Shown here one piece after another: positions 12,461-19,510 of a DNA stretch of 20,974 nt. The notes below the pieces were generated by a model. The model saw only the letters and a list, made by a program, of their open reading frames with translations, was not told where the DNA came from and searched no databases. Every line of letters begins with the position of its first letter. The first letter of the stretch is position 1. The stretch is taken from the NCBI GenBank assembly GCA_035703165.1, contig DASSYR010000004.1:1-20974 (forward strand). Direction: 5' to 3'. The DNA is from AWTP1-9 sp035703165 (GTDB taxonomy: Bacteria > Bacteroidota > Bacteroidia > Chitinophagales > Chitinophagaceae). A program made the translations under genes and the position numbers.

Positions 12461-13450
12461 TTAAAAACGATATGAAGGACACCTCACCTTGTTCAGATTG
12501 TTCTGGAAAATAGAATTATAGAGGCTACCAAATTTGTAAGCTATTTTAACGGTTATAGAAAAATAGGCGTCATTTCGTTTTGGATTGCCTCTTTTTCTAC
12601 CCGGCCCGTATGGAGAGCGAAACTGAAGATTGGGAATACCCTGACCTAGTATATAACGTGCCTGAGCTTCCTGTTCCGGAGTTAAGTAAGCTTTTATTTG
12701 ATTGATATCTGCATAACGAATGCTTACATCGTCAATATAATCAGTAAATGTTTTGCGATGCAATACCTCCATGTTAATAACCCATCTGTCCGTTGCATCA
12801 TATTTAATACCAATTCCCATTGGTATCATAATCTGGTTTAATTCATACTCTTTTCTTCCGGCAATAATTCCTTGTCCCTCTAACCGTAATGGTTTCAAAT
12901 CAATCCAGGTAGTTTTGCCCGTCGCAGGGTCGGGATAAGGAGCCTGAGGATTAAAATGAAAATAGCCTATGCCAAGCACACCATAAGGCCTTAGTCGGGG
13001 TATGTAATCAAATTTTAAATTACTTAATACGGTAGGGTATAATTCAAATGCAGCATAAACCTCCCTGATATTAGAGCGAAATTCAATGTCTCTTACTTTT
13101 CGGGTTAATTCCCACACGCCATTTGTATTAATATATTCATCGTTTCCTTTTATCTGGCAAATATTACCGGCCACTCTGAATCCAAGCCATTCACTTGGAT
13201 AAACAGCTGCAAAAACACCAATCATAAATTTGGTTACCGGGAAATTCCAATCTTTTATAAAATATGTTCCCTTTCCACGATGACCACCTAAATCGCCTAA
13301 AAATACAGATGGACCAATTTCAAAACCAACCTCATAACGGGATTTGCCAAATGCAAGTGATGCCTGGGAATTACTTATTGAAGGTATAAGCGAAGTAGTA
13401 AGAAAAAAATAAAGAATTACTTTATTTTGATATGAGCACAAGTTTCTCAT
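12461..13450 (-). CDS. Outer membrane beta-barrel protein, DUF6089-like
   Basis: A 329-residue protein from the ATG at 13450: a signal peptide (hydrophobic VILYFFLTTSLIPSI, cleavage probably after SNSQA, near residue 30), then alternating strands with many aromatic and glycine residues, ending in Phe. YEVGFEIGPSVFLGDLGG and ELYPTVLSN, RLRPYGVLGIGYFHFNPQ resemble the Bacteroidota DUF6089 family of small outer membrane barrels, whose function is unknown. A longer frame begins at 13540, but its extra 30 residues would bury the signal peptide, so I prefer 13450. It is the last gene of a leftward series, separated from the acetyltransferase gene by 196 bases that contain a promoter candidate. Confidence 0.75.
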   Translation of the reverse strand: MRNLCSYQNKVILYFFLTTSLIPSISNSQASLAFGKSRYEVGFEIGPSVFLGDLGGHRGKGTYFIKDWNFPVTKFMIGVFAAVYPSEWLGFRVAGNICQIKGNDEYINTNGVWELTRKVRDIEFRSNIREVYAAFELYPTVLSNLKFDYIPRLRPYGVLGIGYFHFNPQAPYPDPATGKTTWIDLKPLRLEGQGIIAGRKEYELNQIMIPMGIGIKYDATDRWVINMEVLHRKTFTDYIDDVSIRYADINQIKAYLTPEQEAQARYILGQGIPNLQFRSPYGPGRKRGNPKRNDAYFSITVKIAYKFGSLYNSIFQNNLNKVRCPSYRF

Positions 13451-13496
13451 ACTACTACTGGATTTTAGTTTTTCTGTATATTGGATTATTACATGC

Positions 13497-13527
13497 CAAA
13501 TTAGAAAAGAATCGGGGTCATTCCAAA
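13497..13527 (-). promoter_or_regulatory. Candidate promoter for the outer membrane protein gene
   Basis: On the minus strand, TTTG (13524-13527) lies 20 bases before TAATTTG (13497-13503). This is one base shorter than the TAnnTTTG consensus, so the match is imperfect. The predicted start would leave a leader of about 40 bases. The rest of the 13451-13646 spacer shows nothing else I can name. Confidence 0.3.
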
Positions 13528-13646
13528 TTTTAGGGGCCAAATTTGTTTACATTATGTGCTTTTAGGGCATTAAAAGGGCATCGGAACGAATAAATACGGC
13601 TTTTATTACGTTTTTACACTGTCAAATAAGTAAAAAAATCATTTAA

Positions 13647-14090
13647 TTATTTAAGCACCATGTGAATGTGCTCAATGCCATCTTCAAGATAAATTTCGCC
13701 GGTTTGAACAAAGCCAAATGAAGAATAGAATTTTTTCAAATAAAGTTGAGCGCCAATTTTGATGGGCACTTTGCCAAATAACTCATATGTCCTTTCAATA
13801 GCCGTTTTCATTAATTCTTTACCAATGCCTCTTCCTCTTTCCCCGGGTGAGTTAACTACTCTCCCAATGGAAGCATATTCATACGCCACACCGGCAGGAA
13901 TTATTCTTGCATAAGCCACCAGGTTATCATTTTCCCAGCCCATATAATGCCAACATTGTTTGTCCTTGTTATCTGCATCCTGAAAAACACAGTTTTGTTG
14001 CACTACAAATACCTCATTTCGTAATTGCAAAACTGCATATAATTCATATACAGTTAAATCTTCAAATTTTTTTAGTACCCAGTTTATCAT
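13647..14090 (-). CDS. GNAT family N-acetyltransferase, ElaA type
   Basis: A 147-residue cytoplasmic acetyltransferase. It matches E. coli ElaA over its whole length as I remember it: LYAVLQLRNEVFVVEQ-like N-terminus (here FVVQQNCVFQDAD), HYMGWENDNLVAYARI, the acetyl-CoA loop around RGRGIG (85-90) and the end GAQLYLKKFYSSFGFV. The substrate of ElaA proteins is not established. It lies 49 bases downstream of the M28 peptidase gene on the same strand and may share its transcript; no functional link is evident. Confidence 0.9.
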   Translation of the reverse strand: MINWVLKKFEDLTVYELYAVLQLRNEVFVVQQNCVFQDADNKDKQCWHYMGWENDNLVAYARIIPAGVAYEYASIGRVVNSPGERGRGIGKELMKTAIERTYELFGKVPIKIGAQLYLKKFYSSFGFVQTGEIYLEDGIEHIHMVLK

Positions 14091-14139
14091 TAGTTATACA
14101 ACAAAAAACAAATGAAAAGAAACATGATTCAATTACCTT

Positions 14140-15492
14140 CTATCTGCCGGCAGGAAGTGGAATTACCGGCAACCCTTCATTCCCGTTTTCGCTTACGGCT
14201 TGTACAGCAAAAAAATAATTATCCTTTGAAAAAGGTAAATATATTTCCGTTTGGCTGGTGAAAATTTTCTTTTCCCAAACAGGGCTGGTTGTTTCTCTAA
14301 TTAAAACATAATAGCCTTTTACTGTTCCCGTTTTTGGTTTTTTCCAGGTTAACAAAGAGTAGTTGGTTAATTTTTTTGTTTCAATTTTTACCTCCTCGGG
14401 AAGTGAAGGCGATTTAGCAAGATTAGCAAGATTGGAAAGGTTCATAGCCGTATTTTTTCTCAAATATTCAAAATCCATGAATTCGGGGAGGTCCCCGTAT
14501 TGTATGCCATTTTCATTTCTTATATCCTGGTGTTGGTGGTTGTAGTTTTCATTCATCTCGGTAAAACGAACGGCTGCAAAGCCTCTTTGAACAAAAGGGG
14601 TATGATCGCCTCCGCGAAGAAAACGGTCATTTCGATACACCATTATTATTTTAAGATTATCAACATACCGTTCCCCGATTTCTTTTACATACCTGGCTAA
14701 TTGTCTTGCTTTTCCATCATTTTCCAGCCCCAGGTTACGAATATTTACCATTGCTTTGCCTGTATCCAAAACAGAAAAGGCTTCACTAAATACACGAATT
14801 TTTGTATTATCAATAATATTCGTTTCATTACTATTGTTACTACCGATAATGTCATTATTTAATACGGCTTCAACATTCCATTTTTCTTTTTTTGCTTTTT
14901 CAGCCATAAAGCCTGCACCAAGCAATCCTTGTTCTTCACCGCTAACAGCAACAAAAACTATGGTTGCCGGAAATGTATGTTCACTCATTATTCTGGCGCA
15001 CTCTATTACTGCCGCTACGCCGCTGGCATCATCATTTGCACCGGGGGCCTCTTTATCCCGGTTCATTTCATTAGAATTGCGGCTATCTAAGTGCCCGCTT
15101 ATAATAAAAATCCGATTATCAGTTGCATCCGATCCCTTTAATATGGCTACAACATTTCCTAGTAGTGTTGGTTTGTCAACCCTTCTACCATCTGGTTGCA
15201 GGGTAACGGTGTCAATGAAAGCGGTTAGTCTGCCGGATGATTGATTAGCAAATTGATTAAACTTATTTAATACAAATAGCCGGGCGCCCCCTATTCCCTT
15301 TGCTTTATCATTTTGAATGCTTAATGTATGCCTGGTACCAAAACTCACCATTTGGGTTATGTAAGATTTCAATGAATCTGCAGAAACCTGGTTTACCATT
15401 TTCTCAATTTGAACATCCCGTTGTATGATAGTTTGCGCTGAAGCAATGATAAATCCGATAAGAAAAGCAGTTACCAAGTAGATTTTTTTCAT
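14140..15492 (-). CDS. Secreted M28-family zinc metallopeptidase with C-terminal Fn3-like domain
   Basis: A 450-residue exported aminopeptidase-like protein. A signal peptide (MKKIYLVTAFLIGFIIASAQ) precedes the M28 catalytic domain, with the zinc-binding pattern SGHLDSR (His134), GANDDASG (Asp154, bridging), SGEEQG (Glu186 catalytic, Glu187 ligand), NNDIIG (Asp214) and a late His in NHQHQD (His321 best placed). From about 365 to 445 the pattern of strands (TNYSLLTWKKPK, VKGYYVLIRET, YFFAVQAVSENGNEG) suggests a fibronectin type III-like domain, common on secreted Bacteroidota hydrolases. It probably acts in the periplasm or outside. It starts ten bases after the rarA stop, so it may be translated from the rarA message. 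The C-terminal PAGR derives from a CTGCCGGCAG palindrome. Confidence 0.88.
   Translation of the reverse strand: MKKIYLVTAFLIGFIIASAQTIIQRDVQIEKMVNQVSADSLKSYITQMVSFGTRHTLSIQNDKAKGIGGARLFVLNKFNQFANQSSGRLTAFIDTVTLQPDGRRVDKPTLLGNVVAILKGSDATDNRIFIISGHLDSRNSNEMNRDKEAPGANDDASGVAAVIECARIMSEHTFPATIVFVAVSGEEQGLLGAGFMAEKAKKEKWNVEAVLNNDIIGSNNSNETNIIDNTKIRVFSEAFSVLDTGKAMVNIRNLGLENDGKARQLARYVKEIGERYVDNLKIIMVYRNDRFLRGGDHTPFVQRGFAAVRFTEMNENYNHQHQDIRNENGIQYGDLPEFMDFEYLRKNTAMNLSNLANLAKSPSLPEEVKIETKKLTNYSLLTWKKPKTGTVKGYYVLIRETTSPVWEKKIFTSQTEIYLPFSKDNYFFAVQAVSENGNEGLPVIPLPAGR
14144..14153. repeat. CTGCCGGCAG palindrome at the end of the M28 gene
   Basis: A perfect ten-base palindrome (CTGCCGGCAG) covering the last codons of the M28 peptidase gene, encoding the PAGR end just before the stop. 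It resembles a short GC-rich palindrome I recall as dispersed in Bacteroidota genomes; with a single copy here this cannot be tested. Confidence 0.35.
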
Positions 15493-15502
15493 ATTGTTAT
15501 TT

Positions 15503-16765
15503 TTAATAGTTGTATTTGTCTTTCCACCTTTCCTTTAAAAATTTACGTAATTCTTCTTCTCTTGCATTCTTTCCCGGCTCATACATTTTTTTACCCGATA
15601 TTTCTTTTGGTAAATATTCCTGTTCCAAAAAATTACCTTCTCCATGATGAGAGTATTTATAACCTTTTCCGTAATCCATATCTTTCATCAGTCTTGTTGG
15701 AGCATTACGAATATGCAAAGGAACAGGCAAATCGCCAAATTGCTTTATGGCATTAAATGCTTCACCAATAGCAACAGTGGCAGAATTACTTTTTGGAGAA
15801 GAAGCTAAATAAACAACACATTGTGATAATATCAAACTTGATTCCGGATAGCCAATTTTATTAACTGCTTCAAAGCAAGCATTGGCCATTACAATAGCCG
15901 TTGGGTTGGCATTACCAACATCTTCACTGGCTAATATTACCAGCCTGCGGGCAATGAATTTTACATCTTCACCCCCTTCAATCATTCGGGCTAGCCAATA
16001 CACCGCAGCATTGGGGTCGCTGCCACGGATAGATTTGATAAAAGCAGAAATGATGTCGTGATGCTGCTCACCCTTTTTGTCATAAAGAGCAATTTTCTTT
16101 TGAGCAATCTCCATCACTTTGTCGTCTGTGATAACGATGGGAGAAGAAGATGCGTCGCAAACCAATTCTAACAAGTTTAATAACTTCCTGGCATCACCAC
16201 CGGAGATATTGATAAGGGCAGCTGTTTCTTTTAATTCAATTTTTTTGGTTTGGAGAAATTCGTCGTTGGCAATCGCATGGTTTAGTAATTCCACCAGTTC
16301 TTTTTCTCCCAATGGTTTCAAAACATAAACCTGGCAGCGGCTGAGCAAAGCTGAGTTTACTTCAAACGATGGGTTTTCGGTGGTAGCACCAATTAAAGTG
16401 ATGATGCCTTTTTCCACTGCGCCTAGCAATGCGTCCTGCTGGCCTTTGTTGAAGCGATGAATTTCGTCAATAAAAAGAATAGCTTTTTCTTTTGTTTTGG
16501 CTTCCTCAATCACTTCTCTTACTTCCTTAACTCCGGACGAAATAGCGCTTAAAGTATGAAAAGGAACTTTTAACGTATGGGCAATGATGTTGGCAATCGT
16601 TGTTTTACCCGTGCCGGGCGGCCCCCACAAAATCATGGAAGGAATTTTACCTTGTTCAATAGCGGTTCTCAGCACACTTCCTTTTCCGGTAAGGTGTTGC
16701 TGTCCCGCCAGTTCTTCTAATGAAGTGGGTCTCAATCGTTCTGCCAGTGGGGTAGATGAATTCAC
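15503..16765 (-). CDS. rarA: Replication-associated recombination protein A (RarA/MgsA), AAA+ ATPase
   Basis: A DNA-dependent AAA+ ATPase of the RarA/WRNIP1 family acting at stalled replication forks. The 420 residues begin with PLAERLRPTSLEELAGQQHL, typical of clamp-loader-like ATPases; Walker A is GPPGTGKT (48-55), Walker B LFIDEIHRF (97-105), sensor 1 GATTENPSF (126-134) and the arginine finger region LLSRC (140-144). The C-terminal half has the RarA tetramerisation segment with GSDPNAAVYWLARM, ASEDVGNANP and the YKYSHHGEG, FLEQEYLP end. The ATG at 16765 gives the family start. It follows a small membrane protein gene by 27 bases and precedes the M28 peptidase gene by ten. Those neighbours do not point to a shared function. 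Confidence 0.95.
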   Translation of the reverse strand: MNSSTPLAERLRPTSLEELAGQQHLTGKGSVLRTAIEQGKIPSMILWGPPGTGKTTIANIIAHTLKVPFHTLSAISSGVKEVREVIEEAKTKEKAILFIDEIHRFNKGQQDALLGAVEKGIITLIGATTENPSFEVNSALLSRCQVYVLKPLGEKELVELLNHAIANDEFLQTKKIELKETAALINISGGDARKLLNLLELVCDASSSPIVITDDKVMEIAQKKIALYDKKGEQHHDIISAFIKSIRGSDPNAAVYWLARMIEGGEDVKFIARRLVILASEDVGNANPTAIVMANACFEAVNKIGYPESSLILSQCVVYLASSPKSNSATVAIGEAFNAIKQFGDLPVPLHIRNAPTRLMKDMDYGKGYKYSHHGEGNFLEQEYLPKEISGKKMYEPGKNAREEELRKFLKERWKDKYNY

Positions 16766-16792
16766 ACCCCAAATTACTAAATAAAATTATTG

Positions 16793-17299
16793 TTAACTGT
16801 TGCCAAAAAGATGACGGTATTTTTTAAGAAAGGCAAACGTAAAAAACAAGTGTATGATTAAAATGAAAGAAAATCCTAACAATCCCCAGGACATAGCCGA
16901 CATCATTTGTACAAAAGCATCCGCATTAAATCCTTGTGGCTTGTTTGTTTGCAAGGCCAGCATTTGTTCAGCGTATTTTCTTAATTCCTGTTTGCTCGTG
17001 TACATAAGAGTAATGGTATTAAGTAATGTCATTACACTCAGTGCTGTGGATACATAGCTGTTTACCTTTATCCAGTCTTTTAAAGAAGGTTTTAACGGCT
17101 GATTGTTTGTAATGCCTTTGAAAAGAAAAATGCTGCTGCAGGCAGTATAAATAGTAAATCCTACCATCATAAATACGGGCAACAATAAAAATGGATTTGC
17201 CAAAGCTACCAGGAGCATTAATATAGAAAGTAGCCCGAATATTACCGCAAATGGCAGCAGAATGAACGTTAGAATTTTGTAAAGGGTTAGTTGTTTCAT
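16793..17299 (-). CDS. Small membrane protein with four predicted helices, unknown function
   Basis: From the ATG at 17299 this encodes 168 residues (MKQLTLYKILTFILLPFAV). Hydrophobic segments are at about 9-33, 36-60, 76-98 and 134-157, separated by a polar loop at 61-75 and another at 101-130, so four transmembrane helices are likely. A longer frame to 17440 exists, but its extension runs through the intergenic operator-like repeats and most of the divergent promoter, so I reject it. I do not recognise the family. It is divergent from the ATPase gene at 17424 and shares the repeat-bearing control region with it; rarA is 27 bases downstream. Confidence 0.7.
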   Translation of the reverse strand: MKQLTLYKILTFILLPFAVIFGLLSILMLLVALANPFLLLPVFMMVGFTIYTACSSIFLFKGITNNQPLKPSLKDWIKVNSYVSTALSVMTLLNTITLMYTSKQELRKYAEQMLALQTNKPQGFNADAFVQMMSAMSWGLLGFSFILIIHLFFTFAFLKKYRHLFGNS

Positions 17300-17327
17300 A
17301 TAATTTTTCTGGGATGGCAAAGCTATG

Positions 17328-17360
17328 CAAAGATAATTAAACCGTCTGTCATTAAACAAA
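17328..17360 (-). promoter_or_regulatory. Candidate Bacteroidota-type promoter for the membrane protein gene
   Basis: On the minus strand, TATCTTTG (17328-17335) matches TAnnTTTG exactly and a TTTG lies 21 bases upstream (17357-17360). A second match, TAGCTTTG, is at 17318-17325. The -33 box falls inside the first of three palindromes at 17355-17396, so occupancy of these would be expected to block this promoter. Confidence 0.45.
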
Positions 17361-17396
17361 ATTGTTTGTAACAAAGTTGTTTGTAACAAAATTGTT
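17355..17396. promoter_or_regulatory. Three tandem near-palindromes, probable operator
   Basis: Three 12-base units at 17355-17366, 17370-17381 and 17385-17396, each AACAA, two bases, TTGTT (centres AA, AG, AA), repeat at an exact 15-base period. The arms are perfectly self-complementary in all three. They lie in the divergent spacer between the membrane protein gene (17299) and the ATPase gene (17424), over the -33 box of the leftward gene. This layout suggests a dimeric DNA-binding protein; which protein is unknown. Confidence 0.6.
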
Positions 17397-17423
17397 ACAT
17401 ATTTTAGAGCAAATATTTGGAAC

Positions 17424-18566
17424 ATGGCAAGACCTTTCAATTACGGCAAGCTGGCTAATGAAGATTATTTTACCAACCGGGACAAGGAAAGTCGTTGGCT
17501 GGAGATGCAAATCAATGCCGGTATTAACTGTATGCTCATTTCCCCGAGACGCTGGGGCAAATCATCGCTCATATTGCATACCTCGAAACGGATGAAAAGA
17601 AAAAACAAACAGCTTGTTTTTTGTTTTATTGATTTGTATAATATTCGAAGCGAGCAGGAATTTTTGCAGTTATATTCTTCTGCTATTATAAAAGCCACTT
17701 CATCTTCTTTTGAGGAAGCGGTTAGAAATGTAAAAAGTTTTTTTAAGCAAATTATCCCTTCGGTAAGCCTTAACCCCGATCCAGCCAGTGAAATTGAACT
17801 CAGTTTTGACTGGAAAGAACTGCAAAAAAATATGAGTGAAGTGCTTAACCTGCCTGAGAAAATTGCCCGTGAAAGAAAGCTAAAGGTGGTGGTATGCGTG
17901 GATGAATTTCAAAACATTAGCTTTATGGAAGATGGTGTGGCCTTTCAGAAAAAACTGAGGGCACATTGGCAAACACACCAGCATGTGACTTATGTTCTGT
18001 ATGGAAGCCGCCGTCATTTAATGATGGAATTCTTTACCAAAAGCAGCATGCCCTTTTATAAGTTTGGCGAAATATTATTCCTGGAAAAAATTTCACAAGA
18101 ACACTGGGTGCCTTTTATTGTAAAACGGTTTAAAGAAACCGGTAAGATTATTTCAGAAGCGCTGGCAGCGCAGATAGCACAACTAATGGAGAACCATCCT
18201 TATTTTGTACAGCAACTGGCACAATCCGTGTGGCAGCATACCAACAAAAAGGCAACGGCAGATGATTTAACACAAGCCATAGAAGAATTGCTTGACCAGT
18301 ACACCATTTTATACCAGAAAGAAGCGGATATGCTCACCAATTACCAGCTAAACTTTTTAAAAGCGCTTTGCCGGAAGGAAACATCGTTTAACAGTTCAGC
18401 CGTATTAAGGGAGTATAATCTTGGCACCTCTGCCAATATTTCAAGAATAAAAGCAACTTTGCAGAATCACGAAATTATTGATGTGCTGGGAAGGCAGGTG
18501 AGTTTTAATGACCCGATGTTTGAAATATGGTTAAAGAAAAGATATTTTAAGATTTCTGTTATTTAA
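17424..18566 (+). CDS. AAA-type ATP-binding protein of the archaeal-ATPase (PF01637-like) class
   Basis: A 380-residue P-loop ATPase. The start (FNYGKLANEDYFTNRDKE) is the usual lead into this class; Walker A is SPRRWGKSSL (40-49), a form lacking the first glycine; Walker B is KVVVCVDEFQN (154-164), and VLYGSRRHLM (191-200) is the sensor segment. The C-terminal part, about 305-370 (LNFLKALCRKE, AVLREYNLGTSANISRIKATL, GRQVSFNDPMFEIWLKKRYF), has the look of a winged helix. Such proteins are widespread, often singletons, and their roles are mostly unknown; some are linked to mobile or defence genes. The ATG at 17424 is preceded by the triple palindrome. It converges with the Mrr endonuclease gene, overlapping by four bases. 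Confidence 0.85.
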   Translation: MARPFNYGKLANEDYFTNRDKESRWLEMQINAGINCMLISPRRWGKSSLILHTSKRMKRKNKQLVFCFIDLYNIRSEQEFLQLYSSAIIKATSSSFEEAVRNVKSFFKQIIPSVSLNPDPASEIELSFDWKELQKNMSEVLNLPEKIARERKLKVVVCVDEFQNISFMEDGVAFQKKLRAHWQTHQHVTYVLYGSRRHLMMEFFTKSSMPFYKFGEILFLEKISQEHWVPFIVKRFKETGKIISEALAAQIAQLMENHPYFVQQLAQSVWQHTNKKATADDLTQAIEELLDQYTILYQKEADMLTNYQLNFLKALCRKETSFNSSAVLREYNLGTSANISRIKATLQNHEIIDVLGRQVSFNDPMFEIWLKKRYFKISVI

Positions 18567-19474
18567 TCTTCTTCAAAGTAATCTGAATCTATTTTCTTTA
18601 TTTCGTAGGTTGATTGAAGTGAAACTCCAAGATTATAATCAACCATGTATTGAGCTAGCTTTTCTCCGTCAATTAGAACAATTTTAGTTTCATTTTTCGG
18701 AGTATATTCAACGGCATCTTTAGTAAAATAGGACGTGGTGATAAATATCCCCTTTTTTGCACCTTGTCCGGCCAATGCGCCAACAAATTTTTGTAATTCA
18801 GGTCTTCCTACTACTCCTTCCCATCTTTTTGCCTGAACATAAATTACATCAAGTCCCAGTTTATCTTCTTTTATTATACCATCAATACCTTCGTCCCCAC
18901 TTTTGCCAATCGCTCTGCCTGCATCTTGTATTGAACCGCCATAACCCATTTTTACCAAAAGCTCAACCACTATTCTTTCAAAAAAAGATGGATGAACTGA
19001 TTTAAGTTTTGATAAAAGCTCTGTTTTTAATGATTGTCTTATATTTCGATAACCATATTCAAGCAATTCTTCAGGAGTTTGTTCTTGTACTTCTTCTATT
19101 TCAGATACATCTTCATTAGATGCTTTATTTTTCCAAGCATTCATTGCTTCTATATAGGTGGGCAACTGCTTTAAAAACTTTAAGTCAAGTTTTGGCAGGT
19201 TTTGATTTAATATTTCATTACCTAAAGGTGTTATTTTAACATAGCCCCTTCTCGTATTCTCTAAAATTTTTGCTGCCTTAAAATGTGCAATAGCCCAAGT
19301 GACACGATTATAGAAAACAGGTTGATTCCTGCTTGGTAACATTTCATTTTTCTCATCCTCAGTTAGTTCTAACTCATTGGCCAATGCCTCAACCACTTCT
19401 TTTTTGGAATGCTCCTGATTATCTCCAATATATTTTAAAAAGGGAAGCATCAGGCTTTGAAAATCTGGAATCAT
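18563..19474 (-). CDS. mrr: Mrr-type restriction endonuclease (type IV-like)
   Basis: A 303-residue nuclease with an N-terminal winged-helix Mrr_N-like domain (about 5-95: PFLKYIGDNQEHSKKEVVEAL, FYNRVTWAIAHFKAAKILEN, GYVKITPLGNEIL), an acidic linker (118-137), and a C-terminal Mrr catalytic domain (about 160-280). The PD-(D/E)xK-type active site is seen as DEGIDGII (Asp198) followed by IYVQAKRW (Gln214, Lys216); FFERIVVELLVKMGYGG begins the domain. E. coli Mrr cuts methylated DNA or responds to stress; no methyltransferase or specificity gene is nearby, so a stand-alone, modification-dependent role is likely (inference). It lies 36 bases downstream of aspS on the same strand and converges on the ATPase gene. 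Confidence 0.92.
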   Translation of the reverse strand: MIPDFQSLMLPFLKYIGDNQEHSKKEVVEALANELELTEDEKNEMLPSRNQPVFYNRVTWAIAHFKAAKILENTRRGYVKITPLGNEILNQNLPKLDLKFLKQLPTYIEAMNAWKNKASNEDVSEIEEVQEQTPEELLEYGYRNIRQSLKTELLSKLKSVHPSFFERIVVELLVKMGYGGSIQDAGRAIGKSGDEGIDGIIKEDKLGLDVIYVQAKRWEGVVGRPELQKFVGALAGQGAKKGIFITTSYFTKDAVEYTPKNETKIVLIDGEKLAQYMVDYNLGVSLQSTYEIKKIDSDYFEED

Positions 19475-19510
19475 AAAAAACAGTTCTAATGATACGGGAT
19501 AAATAAAATT

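Noticed and set aside
13451..13540. 30-residue N-terminal extension of the outer membrane protein
   Set aside because: It would place the signal peptide internally and cover the promoter candidate.
14483..14499. GGGGAGGTCCCC palindrome-like stretch in the M28 gene
   Set aside because: It encodes ordinary protein sequence (YGDLPEF) and is shorter than, and unlike, the arg repeats.
15275..15305. GGGAATAGGGGGCGCC (minus strand) in the M28 gene, similar to the G-rich tail
   Set aside because: No hairpin arm precedes it and the encoded KGIGGARLF fits the peptidase family.
17300..17440. 47-residue N-terminal extension of the small membrane protein
   Set aside because: It reads through the palindromic operator and the divergent gene start and is unlike a coding sequence.
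18563..19474. Complete restriction-modification system
   Set aside because: No methyltransferase or specificity subunit is in the window; the nuclease is Mrr-like and alone.
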